This document shows positions 42,358-52,353 of a stretch of DNA of 64,000 nt, in pieces. The DNA comes from Neobacillus sp. DY30 (GTDB taxonomy: Bacteria; Bacillota; Bacilli; Bacillales; Cytobacillaceae), in the NCBI RefSeq assembly GCF_030123065.1, contig NZ_CP126093.1, positions 562,001 through 626,000 on the forward strand, written 5' to 3'. The position numbers were made by a program, and so were the translations under genes. Under the pieces are notes generated by a model, which saw nothing but the letters and a program-made list of their open reading frames with translations, was not told the origin of the DNA and made no database searches. Position 1 is the stretch's first letter. Each line of letters starts with the position of its first letter.

Positions 42358-43710
42358 ATGAAGAGAAAGATTTGGTCGCTATTAATCTTTACTATGCTAT
42401 TTTGTTTAGTCCTTGCTGGCTGTTCCGGCGGCGGAAGTGAGGAAAAAGCCTCGTCAGAACCAAAAAAGGACGAAAAGGTTACTATCAAATTCCACACTCA
42501 TGGAAATGAAGCATCCTACAACTGGAAAAGCACTATCGCAGCATTTGAAGAAAAGTACCCTAACATCAAAGTAGAATTAGTCATCCTCAGTGAAAAGGGA
42601 GATACACAAGAAGCACTTAAAAAGCTAGATTTAGCAGCAGCTTCTGGAGAACAATTAGACGTTCTTATGTTCAGTGACCCAGCAAGTTATGCACAACGTG
42701 TAAGCATGGGCATGGTAGCACCAATCGATGAGTTTATAAAAGAAGAAGGTTACAAAGTAACAGAAGAGTATAAAGTTGATACACAGATTGATGGAAAGTA
42801 TTACGCTTTACCTGGAAAGTTTAACCCGTGGTATGTTCTACTTAATAAGAACCATTTAACGGAAGCAGGTCTTGAGGTGCCAAAAGATTGGACATGGGAT
42901 GAATTTGCAGAATATGCAAAGGCTATGACAACGAAAGAACATTATGGAACATACTTCCACGGACCACAAGGCGGCGGCTGGATGGAGTTCATGAAGCTTG
43001 CGCTTGCTAGCGAAGCAGATAATACAGAATTCACAACTGCTGATGGTAAATCAAATCTTGATAACCCATTATTCAAGAAGACACTTGAACTAAGAGTACA
43101 AATGGAAAAAGAAGACAAGTCTTCTGTTCCATACACTGATATCTTATCTCAAAAGCTTCATTACCGTAACCAATTCTTTGGTCAAGATGCAAGTTCAATC
43201 TTAATCGGAAGCTGGATGAATACGGAACTTGGCGGTACTGACCAGTTCCCATTAGAATTTGATGTCGCTGTTGCTCCGTATCCAAAAAATGAGAGCGGTG
43301 ATGAGGGCGGTTATACACCTGTAACAACAGACTTTATGTCAGTTGCAAACACTTCTGAAAATAAAGAAGCTGCTTATACATTCGTTCGCTGGTATACAAC
43401 AGAAGGACAGATTGTTCAAGGTAAGAATATTCCATCATGGAGCAAAGTGAGTGAAGATGAGTTAACTGGTATCATTGATAAGATTCTTAGCGGAACAAAG
43501 AACCCTGAAAAGGTCGATAAAGATTCTCTTGTAAATGTTTTATCAAATGCCAAGTCATCTAAAATCATTTCACCGGTTTCATATCAATCTGAACTTTATA
43601 AAGTTATCAATGAAGAATATGAAAAGCTTATCTTTGGTGAGCAGGATATCGATGCAACCATCAAAGCTTCTCAAGAAAGATTTAAGGAAATTATTGACAG
43701 CAACAAATAG
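42358..43710 (+). CDS. Sugar-binding lipoprotein of CUT1 ABC importer (first set)
   Basis: The 450-residue extracellular solute-binding protein (family 1) has a lipoprotein signal with lipobox LAGC (Cys21) and a Gly/Ser/Lys linker. Typical segments are VTIKFHTHGNEASYNWKSTI, AAFEEKYPNIKVELVIL, LDVLMFSDPASYAQRV and DGKYYALPGKFNPWYVLLNK. It binds oligosaccharides for import. GAGGGGG precedes the start. Its permeases are encoded at 47589 and 48540, beyond a two-component pair, and no ATPase is nearby, so a shared MsmX-type ATPase is expected. A hairpin just downstream probably raises its level over the kinase. Confidence 0.92.
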   Translation: MKRKIWSLLIFTMLFCLVLAGCSGGGSEEKASSEPKKDEKVTIKFHTHGNEASYNWKSTIAAFEEKYPNIKVELVILSEKGDTQEALKKLDLAAASGEQLDVLMFSDPASYAQRVSMGMVAPIDEFIKEEGYKVTEEYKVDTQIDGKYYALPGKFNPWYVLLNKNHLTEAGLEVPKDWTWDEFAEYAKAMTTKEHYGTYFHGPQGGGWMEFMKLALASEADNTEFTTADGKSNLDNPLFKKTLELRVQMEKEDKSSVPYTDILSQKLHYRNQFFGQDASSILIGSWMNTELGGTDQFPLEFDVAVAPYPKNESGDEGGYTPVTTDFMSVANTSENKEAAYTFVRWYTTEGQIVQGKNIPSWSKVSEDELTGIIDKILSGTKNPEKVDKDSLVNVLSNAKSSKIISPVSYQSELYKVINEEYEKLIFGEQDIDATIKASQERFKEIIDSNK

Positions 43711-43752
43711 TATGGACATTATTACAGAATAATAGAATAATTGATAAAAAAA

Positions 43753-43785
43753 GGGGTTGTAATTGCTTACAACCCCATCTTTCTA
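43753..43785 (+). terminator. Hairpin between binding protein and kinase genes
   Basis: A perfect ten-base-pair stem (GGGGTTGTAA with TTACAACCCC, loop TTGC) is followed by ATCTTTCTATT. The T-run is short, so it probably reduces rather than stops read-through into the kinase gene. Confidence 0.72.
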
Positions 43786-43826
43786 TTAAAAAGGTTGGTC
43801 TGCATATGAGAGAGGGTAAAAAGCGT

Positions 43827-45638
43827 ATGTTCGAACCCCGTTCGTTTCGATTTAAGGTAATTTTTATTTCTATCATTTGTTTAATTATACCTGCAGTCAT
43901 TTCCTTATCTATCTATAACTACTTAACAAAAGATACGCTGAAGGACCAGGCACTGACAAATGCTAATAGAGAGCTTACGATTGCAAATGAGTATGTCGAA
44001 AAGCTGTTAGAAGATATGCTCTACATTACCAACTTTGTTCAGCTTGACGCGGAAATGAATACCATTTTAAAGGAAAAAGCACAAGATAAGGCAGGAACGA
44101 ACACTGATTATGAAAAATATATGGACGATAGTAAAATCAATAAAACCATTGAAAATATCACACTTGTAGGAGAGAAATCTTATGTGACCATACTTCTAAA
44201 GAATGGTAAATCCTATAAAAATTACTCTACCTATGATTTCAATCCCAGCCAATTAGTAAGTGAAGATTGGTTTAAGAAGTTAAATACATTACAAGGATAT
44301 GAATCGATTTGGATTGAGAGCAAGCCAACTATGTTTACGTCAGAGAAAAGGGACAATCCTTATCAAATCTCCGTAGCAAGAACATTAAGAGATCAGAATC
44401 AGGGGATTTATGGATATGTAATCGTTACGATAATGGAAAATAAGATTAACCAGATTTTTGAGAATATGAAGGGACATGAAGAAATGATGATTTTGAATTC
44501 ATCAAATAAAATCCTTTCACATCGTGACCATGTAAAAATCGGTGAACAATTTAAATATAGCGAACAACTCAGAGAGAAAAATTCCTCGAATATTTTTGAG
44601 ATATCAAATAAAGATTACTTAATTGCAGAACACGATATATCCTTTACGGGGTGGAAGCTTGTATCCCTCGTTCCTTATAAACAGGCTGTAAATCAAATTA
44701 ATTCAATATTTAGTAAAGTGTTTACCGTTCAGATTGTTTCATTTACCATTTTTCTTATTCTAATGGCCTCCCTATTAAGAACGATTACAAAACCACTTGT
44801 TCATTTAGGGAAAATAGCAGAGGCGGTTAAACGCGGAAATCTAGCAATTCGTTCACGCCTCCGGAGCAGAGATGAGGTAGGCAGGCTTTCTGAATCTTTC
44901 GATCTTATGCTTGACCGCGTAAATGAAATGATTAAAGAAATTACACAGACCCAGGAAAGAAAAAGGAAAGCTGAACTAGATATGCTGCAGGCACAAATCA
45001 ATCCACATTTCCTCTTTAATGTTCTTAATTCTATTCGCATGAAGGTATTAGTTAAAGGTGACCAGGAAAGTGCAAACATGATTAGTTCCTTGTCTAAGTT
45101 ACTGAGAATGACCATTGATAAGAATAAAGAGATTATTAGCTTTCGTGAAGAAGTCCAGATTGTGCTGGATTATATTAACATTATGAATATGAGGCAAAAA
45201 GAACAAGTAAAGGTAGAAATCTCTGTACATGAAGAGGCAGATTCATTGAAGATTCCCCGCTTTATTCTGCAGCCGATTATTGAGAATTCCATTATCCACG
45301 GTCTGAATCAAAGTGCGGGAACGATTATACTTAGATCAGAATTAAGGGATGATCAACTATTCATTATTATTGAAGATAATGGCCAGGGAATGGACGAAGC
45401 TGCTTTAAGGCAATTAAATAGAAAGCTAGGCCAATCAATTGGTATGGAAGATAATGATAATAGAAACACCAAAGGATTTTCCTCTTTAGGGCTATCCAAT
45501 GTATATGAACGAATGTTTATAACCTTTGGAGGAGCATTTCGAATGGATATAAAAAGTTTACCAGGGGAAGGCACAAAAGTGATATTGACGATTCATAAAG
45601 GGGGCAATAATTCTGATGTACAAAGTAATGCTAGTTGA
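43827..45638 (+). CDS. YesM-type sensor histidine kinase (first pair)
   Basis: The membrane kinase has about 603 residues from the Met at 43827, with GAGAGGG upstream; an earlier Met at 43806 lacks a site. The order is helix (about 13-35), extracytoplasmic dCache-type sensor to about residue 295, second helix, HAMP (near 315-365), HisKA-internal block AQINPHFLFNVLNSI with phospho-acceptor His394, and an ATPase domain (DNGQGMD, GLSNVYERM). This layout defines the YesM/LytS family that senses extracellular sugars, sometimes through the solute-binding protein. The end overlaps the response-regulator gene by 23 bases. Confidence 0.93.
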   Translation: MFEPRSFRFKVIFISIICLIIPAVISLSIYNYLTKDTLKDQALTNANRELTIANEYVEKLLEDMLYITNFVQLDAEMNTILKEKAQDKAGTNTDYEKYMDDSKINKTIENITLVGEKSYVTILLKNGKSYKNYSTYDFNPSQLVSEDWFKKLNTLQGYESIWIESKPTMFTSEKRDNPYQISVARTLRDQNQGIYGYVIVTIMENKINQIFENMKGHEEMMILNSSNKILSHRDHVKIGEQFKYSEQLREKNSSNIFEISNKDYLIAEHDISFTGWKLVSLVPYKQAVNQINSIFSKVFTVQIVSFTIFLILMASLLRTITKPLVHLGKIAEAVKRGNLAIRSRLRSRDEVGRLSESFDLMLDRVNEMIKEITQTQERKRKAELDMLQAQINPHFLFNVLNSIRMKVLVKGDQESANMISSLSKLLRMTIDKNKEIISFREEVQIVLDYINIMNMRQKEQVKVEISVHEEADSLKIPRFILQPIIENSIIHGLNQSAGTIILRSELRDDQLFIIIEDNGQGMDEAALRQLNRKLGQSIGMEDNDNRNTKGFSSLGLSNVYERMFITFGGAFRMDIKSLPGEGTKVILTIHKGGNNSDVQSNAS

Positions 45639-47229
45639 CGATGATTATCCAGTAATACAGCTGTTATCTGAGACGATCGAGTGGGAGCAGCTGGGTGTAT
45701 CACTTCAAAGTACACACGAGAATGGTGCCAGTGCCTTTGAAAAAGCTATGAGTGAGATGCCTGATATTTTAATTACAGATATCGGTATGCCTAAAATGAA
45801 TGGGATTGAACTAACCAAAAAGTTAAAAGACCAAAATCCAAATCTAAAGGTGGCTATATTATCCTGCCATGCTGATTTTGGATTTGCTCAGCAGGCATTA
45901 AAACTGCAAGTACAGGACTACTTAATCAAGGATACCTTTGACCCAAATGATTTCCGCAAGCTAATTAAAAAATTTAAGGATACACTCGATGAACAAAATA
46001 ATAAAATGAACAAGCACCTCCAAATCCAGAATATGCTTAATCAAAACAAAGAAAGTGTAAAAGAAAGGTTCATTAAGAAGACGATTGAACAACCAGACAT
46101 GAAGGAGATTAATTGGCTGCCAGAGGCCAAATCGTTAGGACTTCACGTAGACCAAAGCGCCTATATTGGCTCATTGGGTATGATACATAATTACAGTATA
46201 GTAAAAGCGTTGTATGTATCAGAGGATACCTTACATTTTGCGATTAATAATGTCGTGGCGGAGGAAATTGAGCGCTGCCATCCAGGTGCAGTTCATTTCC
46301 AATATGGTGTCAAGGAGCTATTTGTCTTTTTCCCTATTTCCTTAATATTAAAAAGGAGTGCTCTTTCTGAAGCGATTGAAAGCATGAAAAGGATTCAACA
46401 TGCATTAAAACGCTCATTGAACATCTCACTTTCTTTTATAACAGGTGATGGCTGTACGAATTTACCAGAGTTTAAGCAGGAATTGGTCCAATTAATAAAT
46501 TGCAGCCATCAGCGGTTCTATCTGAAACCCGGCTCAATTGTGGAACGGAAGGAACCTCAGGAAGCACCGACGGAAGACTTGTTTTCGAAGTATGATGAAG
46601 CCGCTGCGGAAATGAGAGAACTCATCATGCTTAGAGACGATGCAAGAATTGTTGAATATGTTACTAAATGGATTACCTTTCTTGAAGATAAACAATTCAC
46701 ACCAGAGTTAGTAAAGGATTGGGTGTTAAAATTATTATTAGATTTAAGGGTAAAGCTTCATGCCTTACAATTATTTCGCTCACAGCAAACCATTGACTAT
46801 ATGCATAATGAGATTTTTGAAATTCAATTTTTAGAGGATCTCAAGACGTGGCTGATTACTTATTTCAAGTCAATTTTATCCTTTGTAAAAGAGGTATATG
46901 AGCAAACAAAACGAAAAGAAATTCTCGACGCATTTAAATATGTGACGATGAATATTGAAAAGAAAATCACCCTTGATGAGGTTTCAAACCATCTATATTT
47001 AAATCCAAGCTATTTCAGCCGCTTATTTAAAAAAGAAGTGGGCGAGACATTTGTAGAATACGTAACAAAAATGAAAATTAACCGAGCAAAAGAATTACTC
47101 GAACAAACAACAGACTCAGTAGGAAAAATCTGCGAACGGCTCGGTTACGATAACCAAAGCTACTTTATCAAAATCTTCAAAAACTACGTCGGAGTGACAC
47201 CGATTGAATACCGAGGCGGCAAGGCGTAG
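45616..47229 (+). CDS. YesN-type AraC response regulator (first pair)
   Basis: The 537-residue regulator has an N-terminal receiver (VMLVDDDYPVIQLLSETIEW) with phospho-acceptor Asp55 in ILITDIGMPK and Lys near 104. A long middle region of about 300 residues follows, and a C-terminal AraC-type double helix-turn-helix (ITLDEVSNHLYLNPSYFSRL then FKKEVGETFVEYVTKMKINR). The start lies inside the kinase gene, so both are coupled. It should activate the transporter and enzyme genes that follow once the sugar is sensed. Confidence 0.93.
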   Translation: MYKVMLVDDDYPVIQLLSETIEWEQLGVSLQSTHENGASAFEKAMSEMPDILITDIGMPKMNGIELTKKLKDQNPNLKVAILSCHADFGFAQQALKLQVQDYLIKDTFDPNDFRKLIKKFKDTLDEQNNKMNKHLQIQNMLNQNKESVKERFIKKTIEQPDMKEINWLPEAKSLGLHVDQSAYIGSLGMIHNYSIVKALYVSEDTLHFAINNVVAEEIERCHPGAVHFQYGVKELFVFFPISLILKRSALSEAIESMKRIQHALKRSLNISLSFITGDGCTNLPEFKQELVQLINCSHQRFYLKPGSIVERKEPQEAPTEDLFSKYDEAAAEMRELIMLRDDARIVEYVTKWITFLEDKQFTPELVKDWVLKLLLDLRVKLHALQLFRSQQTIDYMHNEIFEIQFLEDLKTWLITYFKSILSFVKEVYEQTKRKEILDAFKYVTMNIEKKITLDEVSNHLYLNPSYFSRLFKKEVGETFVEYVTKMKINRAKELLEQTTDSVGKICERLGYDNQSYFIKIFKNYVGVTPIEYRGGKA

Positions 47230-47311
47230 GTATTCCTAATAAATGTATAGATTTATCAAGTCCAGGCCATTGCGGTACTGGGCTTATTTATATTGGCTGT
47301 GTTAGATTGGG

Positions 47312-47447
47312 CCTGTTGATTTCCGCTCCAGGCACTTCGCTTTCCGCGGGCGTGCCGGGGAGCCTCCTCGGCGCTGAAGCGCCTGTGGGGTCTCCCCAGC
47401 CCCGTACTCCCGCAGGAGTCTTCGTGCCTTCCGCTCCAATCAACAGG
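47312..47447. repeat. GC-rich 136-bp element with inverted ends
   Basis: The element begins CCTGTTGATT and ends AATCAACAGG, perfect 10-base inverted ends. Inside are GGCAC..GTGCC, CTTTCCGCGGGCG, GAGCCTCCTCGGCGC and CCCGCAGGAGTC, far richer in GC than its neighbours. From memory closely similar elements are scattered in many Bacillus genomes. It lies between the response-regulator and permease genes of the sugar locus and can fold into a long branched hairpin. No credible reading frame is present. The remaining bases of the 350-base gap hold only the next promoter region. Confidence 0.75.
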
Positions 47448-47588
47448 GTGCAAAAATAATCTATTATCTATAACCCAGTCCATTTTTATAATAAGTCAAA
47501 TTTGTAGTTATAAAGAGCAAAATACCGTTAAAAGAGAAATCTATCATTATTTTATAATAAAAATATACTAAAAATTGAGGTGAATCAA

Positions 47589-48527
47589 ATGAGTGTGAAA
47601 ACAGAACTCACCACACCCGTAAAGGTTGTAGAAAAAGAAGAAAAAATCACCAAAGAAAAAAGTGAAAATCTAACTGGTATTTTATTTGTATCCCCCATGC
47701 TCATAGGTGTTTCAGTCCTTGTTTTACTCCCCATCTTTGCAACATTTGCTTTAAGTTTCGCAGATTGGAGTTTCATTACCCCCCTCTCGCAGCTAAAGTG
47801 GGTTGGCTTTGATAACTTCACTAGATTATTTGAAGATACTGTTTTTCTAAAGTCACTGCGAAATAATGCCATTTTCGTCCTAACCGTACCAATATGTATG
47901 GCAATCTCATTATTGATAGCGGTAACAATTGACAGAAATGTATATTTAAAAGGTTTCTTCAAAGTAGCATTTTTCATGCCGTATATCTCAAGTGTTGTTG
48001 CGATTGCCGTTGTCTGGCAGGTCCTGTTTCATCCATCACAAGGTCCTATCAACCAAGTGTTAATGTCCTTAGGAATCGAAAATCCTCCATTGTGGATTGC
48101 AGATCCTAACTACGCACTTATTTCTATCATGATTATCCAAATTTGGATTTCAATTGGCTTTAATATGATTATTTATTTAGCAGGTCTACAATCCATTCCT
48201 AGAGATTTATATGAAGCGGCTGACATCGATGGCGCAAATGCTTGGGTAAAGTTTAGACATATTACGCTGCCAATGATTTCACCAACGTCGTTCTTCTTAT
48301 TTATCACTGGTATTATATCTACCTTTAAGGTTTTTGACTTGATTGCTGTATTAACAAAGGGGGGACCGATGAACTCTACCTCCATGATTGTTTGGAATTT
48401 ATATGATACCGCTTTCGTGAATCTGAAGATTGGCTACGCTTCTGCCATGGCTGTTGTCCTATTTATCGTTGTATTCGGAATTACGGTTTTCCAATGGATT
48501 GGACAGAAAAAATGGGTGAATTATTAA
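47589..48527 (+). CDS. CUT1 sugar ABC permease, MalF/AraP-like (first set)
   Basis: The 312-residue permease starts at the Met at 47589 with GAGGTGA six bases upstream; the GTG at 47580 is part of that site. Six helices follow a charged Lys/Glu cytoplasmic tail. The ATPase-docking EAA loop reads YEAADIDGANAWVKFRHITL P near residues 210-230. The DWSFITPLSQLKWVGFDNF segment after helix one is typical of YesP/LplB-type oligosaccharide permeases. It forms a heterodimer with the next gene's product and serves the binding protein at 42358. Confidence 0.92.
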   Translation: MSVKTELTTPVKVVEKEEKITKEKSENLTGILFVSPMLIGVSVLVLLPIFATFALSFADWSFITPLSQLKWVGFDNFTRLFEDTVFLKSLRNNAIFVLTVPICMAISLLIAVTIDRNVYLKGFFKVAFFMPYISSVVAIAVVWQVLFHPSQGPINQVLMSLGIENPPLWIADPNYALISIMIIQIWISIGFNMIIYLAGLQSIPRDLYEAADIDGANAWVKFRHITLPMISPTSFFLFITGIISTFKVFDLIAVLTKGGPMNSTSMIVWNLYDTAFVNLKIGYASAMAVVLFIVVFGITVFQWIGQKKWVNY

Positions 48528-48539
48528 GGAGGGAAAACA

Positions 48540-49373
48540 ATGGCAAATTCATTAATCATTAGAAAAAGTATTATAACGGTTATTATGCTCGTCTGCAGTG
48601 TGTTGTTCCTTCTGCCGTTTGTATGGATGCTCTCAACATCTTTTAAAATTGAAGCAGATGTTTTTAAATTTCCGATCCAATGGATTCCAGAAAGATGGAA
48701 TGGATTTAAAAACTATCAAGAAGTATGGTTTGGGGACTATCCGTTTTACGTTTATTACTGGAATACAATTAAGGTAACGGTTATTACCACATGTGTTTCC
48801 GTTGTGGTTTCTGCTCTTGCTGCCTATGGTTTTTCTAAAGTAAAGTTTCCGTTCGGCAAATTCCTTTTTATGATCGTATTAGCAACATATATGGTTCCGC
48901 CGCAAGCAATTCTCGTTCCGCAATTTATTTTATTCCGTAAAATTGGCTTATTTGACAGCCACTTTGGACTAATCCTACTTGGAAGCTTTAGTGTATTAGG
49001 TACGTTTATGTTAAGACAATTTTTTATGAGTATTCATAATGATTATATTGAAGCAGCAAAAATTGATGGTGCCGGTCACTGGAGAATCTTTTGGTCTATC
49101 GCACTGCCAATTGTAAAGCCTGCTATAGCGACCTATGGAATTCTGCGTTTTATTTGGACATGGAATGATTATCAAAATCCACTGATTTTCTTACGTACGG
49201 ATAGCTTATTAACCATTCAAATCGCCATGCAGAAATTCACGACGATTAATGGTGAGTTCTACTCCTTAATTATGGCTGCGGCTGTATCTGCCATTCTTCC
49301 TTTAGTTATCGTCTTTATTATCGGGCAAAAACAGGTTATTGAGGGGATTGCATTAGGAGGAGTAAAAGGGTAA
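48540..49373 (+). CDS. CUT1 sugar ABC permease, MalG/AraQ-like (first set)
   Basis: The 277-residue permease has six helices and an EAA loop EAAKIDGAGHWRIFWSIALP near residues 178-197. The N-terminal LLPFVWMLSTSFKIEADVFK block and the C-terminal FIIGQKQVIEGIALGGVKG ending are typical of YesQ/AraQ proteins. TAAGGAGGG lies upstream, 12 bases after the first permease stop. The pair lacks an ATPase gene in the window, so the housekeeping MsmX-type ATPase is expected to power it. Confidence 0.92.
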   Translation: MANSLIIRKSIITVIMLVCSVLFLLPFVWMLSTSFKIEADVFKFPIQWIPERWNGFKNYQEVWFGDYPFYVYYWNTIKVTVITTCVSVVVSALAAYGFSKVKFPFGKFLFMIVLATYMVPPQAILVPQFILFRKIGLFDSHFGLILLGSFSVLGTFMLRQFFMSIHNDYIEAAKIDGAGHWRIFWSIALPIVKPAIATYGILRFIWTWNDYQNPLIFLRTDSLLTIQIAMQKFTTINGEFYSLIMAAAVSAILPLVIVFIIGQKQVIEGIALGGVKG

Positions 49374-49387
49374 GGAGGTAGGAATGA

Positions 49388-51199
49388 TTGAAGAATTTGC
49401 TAGTTTCTGAGTCTCCGCTATTATTTTCAACCTCAGAAGAAAAAAACAAATGGTGGAGAAACGCTAGGATTAACCCTGATTTTAAACCCCTCATAGCTGA
49501 GGTAATAGAAGAGGGAGAGCGACTATTGCTGGAAACAGAACAAGAATTGTCCTATTCCTTGTTTAGGTTATTTACAGAAAGTGGCTCAAGGATTGAATTC
49601 GAAAAGGTATATTTCAAAAAAAGACACCGCCTAACTACCTTTGCTATCATGGTTTTGCTTGAACCGGAGAATAAGGAGTATGTACAGGCACTGGAAAATA
49701 CGATTTGGTCCATTTGCAATGAGTATTCTTGGTGCCTGCCTGCCCATTTAAAATTCAGCTCAGAAACATCCACGACCATTAGCTGCTCACTTGATGGACC
49801 GGGTGTGGAAAACTATACGATTGATTTATTTGCAGCTGAAACAGCATTCGCTTTAGCTGAGATTCTCATGCTTACAGAAGACGTTTTAGATCCATTAATA
49901 CGTAAGCGAATTTATGTGGAAGTCTATAAACGGGTCTTTTACCCATTTAAAACAACAAATTATGAATGGGAAACACAGGAACATAATTGGGCGGCTGTAT
50001 GCGCAGGTTCCATTGGAGCGGCGGCGCTCCATTTAATCCGAGACCCAGGAGAGCTCGCCGCCATTTTAGGAAAAGTACTGCCAGCTTTGAAGTGTTATTT
50101 AAAAGGCTTTAGTGATGATGGCGTTTGCCGTGAAGGCTATGGTTATTGGCAATATGGTTTTGGTTACTACGTCTATTTTGCGGATTTAGTAAAAAAGAAA
50201 AGTGATGGGAAAATAGATTTATTTAAAGGTGAAAAGGTTCACCAAATCGCTTTGTTCCAACAAAGATGTTTTATGAATGAAGATAAAGTGGTTAACTTTT
50301 CGGACACAAATCCAACTGCTTCTGTTTATCTAGGTTTAAGTCATTATTTAAGCAAGGTTTACGCAGATTTTGAAATTCCGGAAAGAAAACTGCGTGCAAA
50401 ATTTACCGCAGATCATTGTGGAAGATGGGCGCCGGCAATCCGAAACCTTCTCTGGTTTGATGAGACACTTCCTGATCAGCCATGGGGGAACGGAAGTAAT
50501 TTTTTCAATGATTCACAATGGTTTATTTCAAGACACCAAACAACATCAGGACATTTCTCCTTTGCTGCAAAGGGCGGAAATAATAACGAACCACATAATC
50601 ATAACGATATTGGCCATTTTATTCTGCAGGGAAACAGCGAAGTGTTTTTTAAAGATTTAGGCAGTGGTTTATATACGAAAGATTATTTTAGTGAAAAACG
50701 TTATACGTATTTATGTAATGGGTCGCAAGGGCATTCTGTTCCGATTATCAATCATCAATATCAGGGGGAAGGCTTGCCAAGGTATGCAAGAATCCTTCGT
50801 GCTGAAATAGGCAAAGAAATTGATATCTTTGAATTAGACATTGCAAAAGCCTATGAATTAGATACCCTCGAAGGATTAACTCGAAAGTTTACATGGATGA
50901 AAGGGAAATTACCAAAGCTGGTTCTGGAAGATCGCTATTCTTTTACGGAACAGCCTGTATCTATTATCGAAAGGTTGATTATTCCTTCTTTAACGATAAC
51001 AGAAGAAGAAGATGAAGCGATTTTAGAAGGGGAACAGCGATTAAGAATCTTATATGACAGCAGATTGCTTTACTTGGAAGTAAAGCAATTAAATTTTATC
51101 AATCATTTTGGAAATATAGAAGAGCACTATGCGCTCGACTTTACCGTAGTAAACCCCGTTAAGAAGTGTAATGTTGAATTAATTTTCCAATTTGATTAG
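49388..51199 (+). CDS. Heparinase II/III-like lyase family protein
   Basis: The 603-residue protein starts at TTG 49388 with GGAGG eight bases upstream; an overlapping ATG at 49384 is out of frame and stops early. Residues 60-360 form an alpha/alpha toroid (TQEHNWAAVCAGSIGAAALH, REGYGYWQYGFGYYV). The beta-sandwich domain starts with the heparinase II/III block NNEPHNHNDIGHF (His403, His405), followed by YTYLCNGSQGHSVPIINHQY. Such enzymes split uronic-acid-containing polysaccharides by beta-elimination. No signal peptide is present, so it acts in the cytoplasm on imported oligosaccharides. The precise polymer is unknown. Confidence 0.83.
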   Translation: MKNLLVSESPLLFSTSEEKNKWWRNARINPDFKPLIAEVIEEGERLLLETEQELSYSLFRLFTESGSRIEFEKVYFKKRHRLTTFAIMVLLEPENKEYVQALENTIWSICNEYSWCLPAHLKFSSETSTTISCSLDGPGVENYTIDLFAAETAFALAEILMLTEDVLDPLIRKRIYVEVYKRVFYPFKTTNYEWETQEHNWAAVCAGSIGAAALHLIRDPGELAAILGKVLPALKCYLKGFSDDGVCREGYGYWQYGFGYYVYFADLVKKKSDGKIDLFKGEKVHQIALFQQRCFMNEDKVVNFSDTNPTASVYLGLSHYLSKVYADFEIPERKLRAKFTADHCGRWAPAIRNLLWFDETLPDQPWGNGSNFFNDSQWFISRHQTTSGHFSFAAKGGNNNEPHNHNDIGHFILQGNSEVFFKDLGSGLYTKDYFSEKRYTYLCNGSQGHSVPIINHQYQGEGLPRYARILRAEIGKEIDIFELDIAKAYELDTLEGLTRKFTWMKGKLPKLVLEDRYSFTEQPVSIIERLIIPSLTITEEEDEAILEGEQRLRILYDSRLLYLEVKQLNFINHFGNIEEHYALDFTVVNPVKKCNVELIFQFD

Positions 51200-51210
51200 G
51201 GAGGGTAAGG

Positions 51211-52338
51211 ATGATGACAGAACAATACCAATGGGTAAGTGAGGCATGGGAGAAAGTTAATGAAAAAATTGACAGAACAAGCAAAAGGATAGGAGCCAAT
51301 TTCCCTCACGCAAGTGAAAACGGCCAATATGTTCTGGCTGAACCATATTGGTGGACGGCAGGATTTTGGCCGGGATTGCTTTGGCTTTTATATAGAGATC
51401 GGAAAAATGAAGAATTAAAGCAAATTGCAGAAGAGTGTGAAGCAAAGCTCGATGCTGTTCAACATGACTATTACCGGCTTGACCATGATATGGGCTTTAT
51501 GTGGACGCTGACAAGCGTTGCTCATTATAAGCTTCTAGGTGACGAGAATTCAAAACGACGTGCTTTATTGGCTGCTAATCTCTTAATGGGCCGGTTCAAT
51601 GTGAATGGCAGCTACATACGTGCTTGGAATCCATGGACTGAAGGGGAAGACAACAGTGGTGTAGCGATTATCGACTGCATGATGAATCTGCCTATTCTTT
51701 ATTGGGCATCTGAAGAAACAGGTGACCCAAGATTTAAGGGAGTTGCAGTAAAACATGCGGATATGGTCTTAAACCAATTTGTTCGGAGTGATGGAGCCGT
51801 CCATCATATTGTCCGGTTTGATCCTGAAAGCGGTGAAAGGATTGAAGCACTGGGCGGTCAGGGATATGCTCCTGATTCGGCATGGTCAAGAGGTAATGCA
51901 TGGGCCATTTATGGATTAGCCTTGAGCTATCACTATACTGGGTATGTTAAATACTTGGAGAGTGCGAAGAGAGTGGCACATTTCTTTATCGCCCACTTGC
52001 CAGAGGATTTCGTACCAGTATGGGATTTTCTTCTTCCAGCTGATGTCGCTTCTCCGAGGGATTCTTCTGCAGGCGCCATTGCTGCATGCGGGCTGCTGTT
52101 ATTAGCTGATCAAGTGAGTGCGGCAGAAGCTCCCGTTTATCAGAGAACAGGAGAGAAGATTCTACAATCGTTATACAAGAATTATGGTGATTGGGAAGGA
52201 TCTGAAGAGGGATTGGTTCTCCAAGGAACGAGCCATTTCCCAGAACAAAAATTTATGAATAACCCGTTGATATATGGTGATTATTACTTTGTTGAAGGAC
52301 TTGCTAGATTAAAAGGTTACAAGGAATTATTTTGGTAA
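51211..52338 (+). CDS. GH88 unsaturated glucuronyl hydrolase
   Basis: The 375-residue cytoplasmic enzyme hydrolyses the 4,5-unsaturated uronic acid that lyases leave at the non-reducing end. The two catalytic Asp of the family (D88 and D149 in the Bacillus GL1 enzyme) correspond to Asp93 in RLDHDMGFMWTL and Asp155 in VAIIDCMMNLPIL. WSRGNAWAIYGLALSY near residues 231-246 is the typical active-site segment. It follows the lyase-like gene by 11 bases, with GGAGGG upstream. Together they would open and clear unsaturated uronyl oligosaccharides (of glycosaminoglycan, gellan or xanthan type), feeding hexuronate catabolism. Confidence 0.92.
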   Translation: MMTEQYQWVSEAWEKVNEKIDRTSKRIGANFPHASENGQYVLAEPYWWTAGFWPGLLWLLYRDRKNEELKQIAEECEAKLDAVQHDYYRLDHDMGFMWTLTSVAHYKLLGDENSKRRALLAANLLMGRFNVNGSYIRAWNPWTEGEDNSGVAIIDCMMNLPILYWASEETGDPRFKGVAVKHADMVLNQFVRSDGAVHHIVRFDPESGERIEALGGQGYAPDSAWSRGNAWAIYGLALSYHYTGYVKYLESAKRVAHFFIAHLPEDFVPVWDFLLPADVASPRDSSAGAIAACGLLLLADQVSAAEAPVYQRTGEKILQSLYKNYGDWEGSEEGLVLQGTSHFPEQKFMNNPLIYGDYYFVEGLARLKGYKELFW

Positions 52339-52353
52339 AGGCAGGTGTCGTTT

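Noticed and set aside
47256..47483. Minus-strand frame of 75 codons through the GC-rich element
   Set aside because: Its length comes from the stop-poor GC-rich repeat; the composition is Arg/Gly-rich and there is no start signal.
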